Source: Paragordius varius
Taxonomy: Eukaryota; Nematomorpha
Assembly: GCA_964247055.1 (NCBI GenBank)
Contig: OZ176057.1
Span: forward strand, 1,364,001-1,428,000
Direction: 5' to 3'
DNA: 64,000 nt
Of this stretch, positions 50,901 through 62,900 are shown one piece after another (the first letter of the stretch is position 1; every line of letters begins with the position of its first letter). Under the pieces are notes generated by a model. That model was not told the origin of the DNA, did not search any database, and worked only from the letters and a program-made list of their open reading frames with translations. Position numbers and translations under genes: made by a program.

Positions 50901-53900
50901 AATGAAAATGAATTATCTCGTGAAAAAATAAAACATAAAAGTATTAATATTTTTAAATTTTAGAACATTTGGAATAAGGAAAAAATAGATAGAGCTAAAA
51001 AATTATTTTTTGATCCAAAAAATTTGGAAAAACCCTCAAATTATTTTTTGGATTATTTTGATATTAACATCTATAAATATATAAAGAAGAAAAATAATTC
51101 TTGGAAATTTTACTGATAGAAATAAATCTGGTCGGCGTAACAAATTCAGAAATCCAGAAATAATAGATGCTGTCAAAACATTAGTAAACAATGATTGTGA
51201 ATTAACAATCGATGAAATAATGGAACAAATACCAGACCATATTAAAGTATGCAGAACAACTATTTACAAAATTCTCTCGGATTCAGAAATTACTCGAAAG
51301 AGGTGTATTTTACAACCTCGGGAACGAAACACCCCAGAGAATATAGAAAAGCGTTATAATTATGCCAGATTGGTGAAAGATATTCCACAGGAAAAAGTTT
51401 TTTTATTGATGAGTCAGGCTTCAGTTTGAAACTTACAAATATATGGGGTAGAGCTCCAAAGGGCAAATCTCCTATTGTAGAGGGATTTAACAAAGGTAAA
51501 ATTTGAATTTATTTTAGGAAAAAATGTTTCATTGATATGTATGATTGGTTGTCAGGGAGTTATTAATTACAGAACAAAAGAAGGCGCCTTTAGAGGCGAT
51601 GATTTTCGAATTTTTTTGACGGAATGTTTAACAAGAATTCCTGAAAGTTCAATAATAGTTTGCGATAATGCACCTATTCACAAAGCCGCGGTGTTAGGTG
51701 AGCTAAGGAATAAAATTGTTTATTTACCTCCTTATTCGCCGCAACTCAATCTCATTGAATGTTTTTTTCATGAGATTAAACATCAATATGATAAAAAACC
51801 CCGGTGTAGTACCCCTCTAGAGCAACATAATAAAATTGCAAGACTTTGCGAAGAGAGAAGGGAAAAAAATCTAAAAAATTATTATAATTTTTCTTCACAT
51901 ATTTTGTTGGAATGTATGCAAAGAAAACCCCTAGAAAATGAAAACAATTATAAATTTATTTAAATATTATAATCAATAAATATTTTTATCTTTTAAATTA
52001 TATTTTAGTTATGTGTGTTTAAACTTTATTAATAAAATTTTATAATTAATATTTTACAAAAGATAAAAATTACAATATGCGCATGTTGTGCATCAAGAAT
52101 AATATTTTGCAATATCTTTTAATTATAAATTAAAAATTCTTACAATAAATAGGCTACTATTATTTTAAGGCTTAAAAATGCGCATGTTGAAAGTTGACAT
52201 GTCAAACATCAAAACAATTAAAAAAAAATTATAATCATTTAAATACGAATTTCTGACAATTCTATATAGACATGACTGTAATGTAAGTGATAATAATTTA
52301 ATTAAACAATTTAAACAAATAAAAAACTGTGGTATAAAATTTCATATAATAAACTTGTAGGTTTCGCAGTTGATATTTGTGTTGTGACTAATTAAAAAGA
52401 ATTAAATTTTTTATGAATTATATAATTAAAATAACATAATGACACTTCCGTGACCTTTTTGAGTAATATTAGAGTTTAAATTTGAATATCTTGAAAATAA
52501 AGTATAGCCGATATATAATTTCTTTAGCCTTGGCGCATTATACAAATTTTTTATAAAAAATTGTGAAATTGTAAAAAATCCTTATTTCATTCGCCGCCAT
52601 GTTTTTCAAATAATTTTTTTAAATCGCTGCAACAGGCAAACAAATGTTAATCAAGGTTAGAAAATGTACAAAAAATATAAGAACTTTCAGTCTAAATTCT
52701 ACGAGCAAAAATTTGATATATTTTGATTATCAGCTGTTCATATGAATCGTGTTTTGCTGTCTTAATTTTAGACTCTAGAAGTCACTACAAAAATATAAGC
52801 GTTTTTATCTAATACATGAGAACAATGTTTGATAGTTATAATTTAACTATAATAACTTTCAAAAGAGTAAACTATTCACAAAATTGAGCTCTGGGATTAA
52901 AACTACCCCAATACGTCAACTAGGACAAAAAAGTGAAAAAATGAAGTGTGACAAAATATTTTTATATGGTATTATCACAAATATTTAGCTTATTTTTATC
53001 AAAGTTGAATTACCTAATAAAAAGCATCCCATAAAACTAAAAAGTTTTTAGCAATCGACACTACAAGGAGAGAAAATGATTTTTTGCTTGCTTAAAAACG
53101 CTATAAAGTCATTATATTTTAGTAAAATTATATTTTAATTTTTTAAATTTAAACTTGTTGTGGACTGTTCTGTGGTTATTGTTGAATGAGTAGTGGCTAA
53201 TATAAAAATTGAAAAAAACAACGTACAAATAAATGTTATAAAAAATTATAAATTTAAAAATAAATTATTACATTTATCGAATATCATAAAGTTATATATT
53301 TCCGTATAAAATATAAAATAACTTGTTGACCGTGATGCAGCTAAAATAATTATTAAAAATATATTTTTTAATTTTGTCGGAATAATCGTTTTTATCTTGA
53401 TTTATTAAATTCTGAGGTTAAGTCTGTTTTAAATAAATGAAACGATATAATAGTTTATATAAAATAGCATTCATAACAACCCTGTAAACTATTTTTAATC
53501 CAAAAAATGATTTAAGAAGGTAAAAATGTGAAATAATAGACAAAAGGTTAAAAAATACAAATATTTTTTAGAAAAGACAGCCATTTTTCCAACCTTAAAT
53601 TTTCCCATATATATTAACACTTCGATTGGGGTATCTAAATAGCCCAGACTAAATTTGAGTTAGGATTTTCAAAAAACTACTAAAGGAAACGGTCCCAATT
53701 TAAATTTATGCTTCTATCCTAATCAAAATTATATAAATATGCCAAAATATCTAAATAAAATTTTGTTTTGAAAAAAAAGTTCCATGTCAAACTACTTCGA
53801 CGCCATTTTTATTTTGCAAATTTTTTGCAAAATATCGTCTTCATTTAATTTTAAGGGTAAAATTAAAGCTTAACTCTTATTTAAATTACATTTAACATTG

Positions 53901-56900
53901 ATAAAAATAGAAAAAGCGGTTTATTTTGTATTATTTTTAATTTTACTATTGCACACATATCACGTTGACTAAATTTTTACATTTCGGTTTTAGCTTAAAA
54001 TAAGTAATATCAGGTATTTTTGAATAAATTTTTTATATATTTCCGTTAGTTTATATAAGTGCAAAGTTTTGCCAAGGTTTCGATTCCTTCCATATTTTTT
54101 AAAGAATTTAATTTTAAACACTCCTGGGGTATTTAACTACCCCAATTTGAATGAAGGACTAAAATGAATGTGTTGTATCTAAGTGTTAAATAACTCAAAA
54201 TGAGTTATAATTATTATGAAATAAAGAAAAAAAATATGCGTATATTTTTATATATTTGTCTTTTAGTGTTTTTTGTCTGATTAATTTTTATATATATTTA
54301 TTTTTTACAACTAGTTATCCTAAAATTCTCAAAAATATAATATAATTTATAAAGTTAAAATCGGTTTCGTTGTCCACAAAAAATATCCTTATTAAATTCC
54401 TGTATTCTGATAGAAAAATGTATCAGGATAATCGGTGCTTTTGATTATGGCCCTCACGAGTAATATGAGAAAAATATCCCTTTTATACAACTCTGCTCCA
54501 CAATAGAAATGGCAAAATTTGAACACATTTTGTTAACAATTTGTTTGAAAGCTAATTGCTTAATTTACAAATATATCACTAAATATATCATAAACTACAT
54601 ATGAAAAGCAACAATGTTTATAAATAATTTTTTCGATGCGCGAAAGTTTTAAAATCTTTAACTTCTTTTCAAATATTACTATTAAAATAAATCAAAAATG
54701 CAGAGGTTGCGTCAAAAAATTTATACATATGCTATTTTTTGATGTCACCTAAAAATAATTTACATACTTTTTTTTAAAATTATTTTTTAGCAAAATTTCA
54801 AGCCTACTTCATACTATTTTAAGCATGATAGAAACGGTATAAACACGTTTTAGGATATTACAAAATTACAGATTTTGATTATAATATCCTTTCATCTTTA
54901 TTTGTGTTTTTTAAAAAAGATTACCAAAATTCGAAGCAAAACCTTTAAATTAAAATTCCAAAGCGATATAAATGTTCGGCATCATCAAATTTAAAAAATG
55001 TTTTTTAGCACTAAAGCGTTTTATACTGTTTCCCTCATTGAAAAAGTATAAAGTAAGTTTCAACTGCTAAAATTAAATTTTTTAAAATATCATTTTTATA
55101 AAAATATTTTTATTTGATATCCAAATTTAGCTTATTATAAAATATATCGGGAATCGGCATCTAGCGTTTATTTTAAATAAATCAGCCCATTTTAGAAGAG
55201 TAATAAATTTGGGACATTCGGATTATGCTTTTTATAGTTGGTTTATATATCTTATAGTGATATTTTTTGAAATGAAGCATTTAGCTCACCATATGGAGCA
55301 GTTCTGCAAAATTGTTAATAACTTTCTTATATCACTAGTAAAGGCCAAAACTAAAAGTTCCATGATAATCCTGATACATTTTTCTATCATAACATATCCA
55401 TATTTTTTCAGAAATTTTTACCAGATTTGGCACGCAGCGTATATAAATTTTTCATAATTAGAAAGTATTTTGATATGGTATTGTCCATATTAAAATTTGG
55501 GTTTTATTAAAGTTTTTAATTTAATGAAATAAAGCTAAAAAGAATTTGAGTTTTCATTATGACAAGATAGATTATATAATTTTTAAATTGCTTTAAATTA
55601 TATATTATATTTTATAAATTAAAACTTGATGTAGGCTCTTCTGTGGTTGTTGCCGATTGAGTAGTGGCTAATAGTAATAAAAAAACAATAAATTATATAT
55701 TATATTTATTAAATTTCAAAAACCATTGAATTTTTACTATGTTTAATTTTATTAATAAATTGATACATATTTAATATCTTACAGACTTAATTAAAACCAG
55801 GTTTTATAAAGTAGTGAATTAGTATAGGAAAACAATTTTATAGGGTTAAATTGTATAAAACACCCTGTAGAAAATTTGTTTTTCGATTTTGTGAATGTTT
55901 TATTTAATTAGTTTGAAGACCCTACTTTTTAAACCTCGGATTCCATATATGTTTAAATACTTAATTAGTTTTAACAATATGGCATACTTAGTTCACCGAT
56001 TCAAATTAGGGTCATTGAGGACCCCAGGTTCTAAAATTATGGAACTAAAACAAACCTTTACAAAAATGTGCATATAATATCAGTGATGCACCGAAATGAT
56101 TTATTTAAAAAACTTGATATTACTTTTTTTATAAATAAATAAATATCTAGCCAACATGATAATGTATTAGCTAAATATGGAAATAACATAAAATAACCAT
56201 TTTTTTCTGTTTACAATAATATCTAATTTAACACCATTAGCTTTTGGGATAGTTTAATATTCTAGAGCCAATTATAAATTTGAATATTTTAAAAGATCAA
56301 GCCGAATTTAAATATATTTCTCTAGCCTTTTAGACACATTATATAAAAATCTTTTTTAGCAAATGTAAAATAAATCCTTATTTCGAACCCCGCCATTTTT
56401 TTCCTATAAATTTTTTTAATCGCTGACGCAACAGGAAAATAAATGTATGTTATGGTTGTTAATGCAAGTAATTAACTTTGATAAGCTCCAGGCTACTTTT
56501 TACCAGCAGTGATAGATTTTGATTTCAATATCAGTTGTTCATTTAAATCGTGTTTTGGAGCTGTTTCAATTATAGGCTTTATAAGTTAATTAAATGAAAA
56601 AATATATATACTTTTTATCCAATACATGAAAATTTGATAATTTAACTAAATTCAGTTAAAAAATGTAGTTTATTTACAAAATTGAGCTCTGTGATATAAA
56701 ACTACCCCAAAATGTAAGTAGGACAAAAGAGAGGAAATCAAAATTAACTTTAATTTTAACTTTAAATAAACACGGTAAAAAAATTTAAAATACAAATGGC
56801 ATCGAAGCATTTGGATATGAAGAGGCTTATTTATATAATTTTTGTTCTAATTGGACTTCAATAGTTTTCCAAATATGGTTTGGGGTTTTAAGATACTTAA

Positions 56901-59900
56901 TTTAAATCGAAGTGTTAACAAGGTTCATTTATCTTTTCATTTGCAACTCAAAATGATGAGTTATACATAAAATAAAATCAAGGGTAAATTATATCCGTGT
57001 ATTTTAATGTATTTGTCTTTTAGTTTTGTTATAATATAGAATTTCTATTATTTATTTTTAACGACAAACATATTGACAATTACTAATTTAATATACTTAT
57101 ATTATAATTTAAATACTTGTAATCGGTTTCGTAGTTGCGGCTTGGGTTGTGTCTAATTTAAAAATTTAGGTAAATAAAAATTATAAAATTTTATATATTA
57201 AAATATAATTAATTAGTAAATTTTTTTTATAAATAGTAACTTGTTATGTCCTCTGTGGTTGTTGTCGACTGAGTAGTGACTAATATATATAAAAAACCAT
57301 AGATATTCTAATACATATATTGAAAAAATAAAAATTAATTTGTTTAAATATCACACAGATATTTATATTTCTTCCGTATAATATATATTATAAACTTGTC
57401 ATTGGCAAAATGGTTGTTGAATGAGACGGAGCTAAAGGAAACATTTTTTTCAAGTTTAAATTGGAATTTCAAAATATAATATCAACGTTTCATCCTAATA
57501 AAAGCGATGAGGTTATTTTCAAGCATAATTTTAACTGAGTAAAATAAAAAAGTTTTATCCAATATATGGTCAAATGGTATTAAAAACAAAAAAACCTTAA
57601 AAAGTTTTTTTTCATAGTTCACACAAAAAATATCCTAATGATATTTTGATTGATAAAAGTATCAACATTCTCATTGGTGCTTGGGTGGGCCTTACGATTG
57701 ATATGACAAAAATATTTAAAATGTTCCATAAAATCGGAAAAATTCTCACATTATGCAAAATATTTTTTAGGTAAATCAAAACGCTTGATTCTCCAAACTA
57801 ACTTAAATAATATATAATTTCAGTTTGGGTGTAGAATCCGAAAGTATTGAATTTTTGGCCTCGTTATAATGTAACTTTTAATCATAAAAAGACTATTGTA
57901 CAATAACATTTAAATGAAGTAATACTCAAACCGCGGCCCAGGGGTCGTATGCAACCCTAAAAGTTCTTTTTTTGGCCCTGAAGTATTTATTTTGTGATTT
58001 AATGGTACAGCATTAAAATTCTATCGGTAATATAGCCCAGACAAGAAAAATATTTTTAAGCCATTTTAAAACTTTTGAGTAACACTCGTTAAATGCTAAA
58101 TTTTGACATTATCAAAAATTTAGAAAATCCAGCATTTGCTTCAAAATATAATTTTTAGCACTATTGATGAAATTTATTTTAGCTATTTTAATCATGATGG
58201 AAACAATATAAAGAGCTTTAATATAAAAAACATTTTTTAATATGAGATTTTGAACATTTTTAATATATTAAACTAACGAATTTTAAATATCAAAATTATG
58301 ATAGCAATGTTGAGTATTCACGAATTAATCAAGAAAAGTATTTATTACATCTTTTATATGCTGTTTTATCATTCATAAAAGCATAAATTCTTTAAAAAGT
58401 ATACATTTTTTTTCAAATATAATTTGTCTTGATATCACTATCTATAATTTATAAAAGTTTTTGTCTCCATTCGACTTATTCCCTTTATTAATTCCTCATT
58501 TTACATGAGCGAAAAAATTTGACATTTGCGGAACACACTCTCAAAAATTTTAAAAAATATTGTTGTGCTTAAATATATTTAATGCTATTTTAAAAACAAC
58601 TGATTTAGCTTTTATCAAAAAATATTTTATTTGGCAAAATGCGCACGAATTTCGCTTTTTTTCCTATGGTGCAATTACCGAAAAAATGGTAACTCGTGAG
58701 GCCCAAAATTAAGAGGACCACGAGGCTGATAATTCTGTCTATTAAAAAATATATATATATCATCAGGATATTATTTGATCCCCGATTTTGTACACAATGT
58801 TTATTTAATATCAATTTACAGTAATGATATAGAGACGAAACGCAATAACACAACAACAAATATATATCAAGAAAGATAAGCACCATACTTTAAACCAGGG
58901 GTTTACAACACGGGGTCCTTTGGCACTTTGTGTGCGGCTCGCGAAAATCGGAAATCCTAAATTTGCGAAATATGTTCACAAAAATCTTAGTAAAATGGAT
59001 ATTTTTAAATAAATATTTCTTAATAGGCCTCTTCAATTGGCAAACAAATTGTTATATTTGTGGTAAATACTGGCAGTCTAATGTTTGAATTCCAATAAAT
59101 TATTTCTGAATGGCTATATGTATTTTAAATGTGGCCTGCCGATTTTTTTAGCTAAATATGCGGCTCCCTAAGTCATTTGGGGCTTCCCTGCTTTTAACCT
59201 TGATATTGTCTATATATATTATCTGCATTTTTTTAAACTTGAGTGCGTTGTTGCCAATTTACTCTATTACTTTGACAACCCTTAAGGTTAAATATATATT
59301 TTACTTTTACGTTTTGTCTATGTATACCATTTTTTAATTATATAATTAATTTTTTAATTTTTTATTTTTTTCGAATAAATAAAATAAATTAAAACTTGTG
59401 GGCTGTGTAGTGGTCAGCGTGGTAGCTAATTTAGAATAACATCAAATATATAATAATTATATTATTATAAAGACCACATTACATATAGGAGTAGTTTTAC
59501 ATCCCTGAGAGCTTCAAAATTCGAATAACTTAACAAAAACACCATTTATGTCTTTAAGAAACCTGCTGCCATATATGTTTATAAAAATGTAAAATTGCAT
59601 TTCTCCACCATTTATTATATGTTTAAATCTAAGGGGGGGGGGGGGGAGGGGCGAAAAATTTGTAGAATTTAATTAAAAAACAAAACTAGAAACAAATTTA
59701 ATTTCAAGGCCTATCAGATGTCATCGATATAAAAATTATTAAAAAATACAGATATATGGATCTCATTGATTGGGATATATATAATATTATAATATATTTT
59801 ACATTTTTATCGTGTATTTTTTGAGAAGCGCAAGAATTTTTATTTTCAATTTTGTGGGGGCTAAAACAAAAAAGGTTGGGAACCACTGTTAAAAGCTTTT

Positions 59901-62900
59901 AAACGATTTAGTAGTTGGGAATGCATTTTCATTTTAGCAAAATTTAGTATATAAAATTATTTTTAAACGCAAACAATACATGAAAAATATTTCTTTAATT
60001 TAAAACTACATATATAATAATGTCCTGAATTTTGAGTCAAAATATGGTTTAGATTTTATTTAGTTAAAAACAACACGGAAAAAATTAAAAATTTGAATTG
60101 ACCCGTGTAGATTTATAAATGATTATTTAATCAAATATAATAAATTTATATGATAATTTAAATTGTGTTAAAAACGAATTTAATTCGAATATAATAACCG
60201 GATGATTTACAATTTTTCAGCTAATTAATAATTTTAAGTGTCAAAGCAAATCAATATATATATATATATATTATAGATGTAAATTTAAATAGTACAATTT
60301 AGGTAAACATAAAAAAAATTAAAATTTAATAAAAATTATATAGGGCAGTTTATATCGAAATTTGAGAGTTTTTGTAATTTATGTTTTGTAATAATTTTTT
60401 TATAGCTCCGAAGATTAAACTAAATTTTAAAGCCTTTCAGTCAATTTAGTGAATATACTCCACCTAAATTCAGCTGTAATAAAGAGTTGACATTTAAAAA
60501 AACATTTCAGATTAATACTTTCCCGTTTTTTTATAAGTCAGGCAGTTTTATTTTTAAAATAACTTTTCCAAAATGCATAACGAATTCGGCCCAATATATT
60601 AATGAGATCGCTTTTAAAAATACACGAATGTAACGTATGAGGTATTTTTATTAATTTTATAAAAGCGAATCGTATATCAATATTAAATTGTTAGATTGCT
60701 TTAAATATTTATAAATTATATTTTTTTACTTGTTGTAGGCAGCTCTGTACTTGTTGATTGGGCGGTTGCTAATTTTTATTAAATATACAGCATATTAAAA
60801 AAACCTTTTAACCAAAATTTTTTATTTAAAATTTATAATCAAAAAGTTATAAATTTGTAATATAATTTTTTATTAGCAAAATAGATGTTGAGTTTTCGCA
60901 TTTTTGGATAAAAAGACAGTTTTAATTTTCATATTATCAAATTTTATAGAGAATATAATTTTATAGTATGGTTGGTTTTTTTTCCGATTTTATACTCTCT
61001 ATTAAATGTTTTTAGTTTATATTTTAAAAGTTTATATTATTGATGAATAGTTGTATCTTAAAATAAAAATTTTGGGATTTCTAAAAATTAAAACTTATGG
61101 TAGGTGCTACTGTAGTTGTTGTAGGGGTGGTGGTACCTAATCAAAATATATATAATTTTGGAATTTACATTTAATATGAAAATAAAAATACTCGCTAAAC
61201 ATCTGGAAACCACCAATTTCCAAATAGAAATTTAATAATTTAAGTATTGTTCATTAATTTCTTCAAATTAAAAACTTGTAATCGGTTGCGTAGTTGTCGA
61301 GAGCGTTGGAGCTATTTTTAAAAAAAGGAATAAAATAAATATTTTTTAAACTTTATTTATATAGATTTGTCATGGTGTATCAATATTGTATTTAAGTTAG
61401 AATGGATAATGGGATTTTATAATTAGAAAATTAGGTGTCCACCATATGAGAGAAATGAATGCAAAAATAACACATAAAAACAGCCGGTTTATTTGTCTAT
61501 TTTCAACAAAAATGCAAACGCTCAAAATATTTATTTCATATTGGTTTATTTTACAAAACTGGAGATGGCATCAATTATTATTTTTTATAAAACAGTTTTA
61601 TGGTAACTGTAAAAATCACCTCTAAAGATTCTGACAAGGTTTTTAATATTACTTTATAGAAAACAATATTATATAATTTGACATTTGTAATCAAATTTAA
61701 TTCAAAAGTTATTTATAGTTTTTTAAGGTATAAAGACATGGCTAACCTTATAGATATTTACCACAGTTTAAATAAACGTAATTAATAACCATTAATCAAA
61801 AATAACCATACTTTTAATTTTTATATTTTATGAATGTGGTCGTTTATATTTGCACCGAAGTACCATGTTTTAAATTGACATTTTTAGCAATTTAAACTAT
61901 ATTGGCAAATGTTATCCACAAGGGCTTTATTAACAACTTATAAAATTCGATTTTAAAACATTTTATGATTACTTAATTTTTAATGCATTTAATAATGTTT
62001 TGAAAAATAAGTTTTTATCATTTCTTTGTGTCACTGAGAAAATATATAACTTTTAAATCAATTTTGAGGTCACAAAAATTCATAAATTAATTTTAATATT
62101 TAAATAAAATCACCTTTAATAATACACCAAAACACATCTCATAATCAATTTTAATAAACTTTAATTAATTATTAAAATGTCTCTAATAAATAATAATCAT
62201 TTTTATGCATATTATGTTTAAACTTGTTGTAAGCTCGTCTGTGGTAGTTGATTGCGTGATAACTAATATATAAAAATTTTTAATTTGTTGAAACTCTACC
62301 CATTATAATTTAAAAAATTTTGTATTCCTTAAATAAAATTTTAAAATTGTTTTTGCGAGGACAATAACCAATAATAGAATTTATGGGGCCGTTTTGCTAC
62401 ATTTTTCAAAATATCCATTAATTTCAACACCTCGATTCAAATTTGGGTATCTAAAGTCTCCCCAGATCATGAAATCGATATTAATTAAAAACCACCCAAT
62501 AGAATGGTCCTAAATTAAATTTATGTGTGTATCTTAAAGTACAATTTAATTTATATTTAAATAAAATTCAGTGTTTTTTTACAAAACTTATCAACCTACT
62601 TCGACGCCATTCATAACAATTTTGCAAAATATCGTGTTTATTTGACTCTAACGCTAATAAGGTTTATTTTTTATTCAAATCACATCTAAGATTGATATAA
62701 ACAAAAAAGGTGGTTTATAATGCATTATTTATATTTAGCTAATACACACATGTACTGACTATATTTTAAACTTGAATTGCATCCATAAAATAAGTAATAT
62801 CAACTCAAAATAATAATAATGGCAAAAATATTTGAAAAAATTGATGACTTTCTTAATTACGATGGATGATGTTTTATTCTACAAAATGGATAGGGAAACC

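Larger units (their letters stand above)
46757..52280. mobile_element. hAT-like composite element with Tc1-like element at its right end
   Basis: The left end TAATGTGACCAGAT (46757-46770) is matched by the inverse ATCTGGTCACATTA ending at 50330. The 8-bp ATGTAAGT precedes the left end (46749-46756) and follows the nested Tc1-like element (52281-52288). The parent is therefore about 3.57 kb (46757-50330), and the 50331-52278 element inserted precisely at its terminal TA, duplicating that TA. An 8-bp duplication suggests hAT. No transposase is visible in the parent. Its interior is tandem units (47.5-49.1 kb) and an R3-like stretch (49.5-50.2 kb). Confidence 0.7.

Noticed and set aside
59243-59270. 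Degraded microexon-like block ending in the usual donor context
   Set aside because: Its length is not a multiple of three and the shared phase hits a stop at once.
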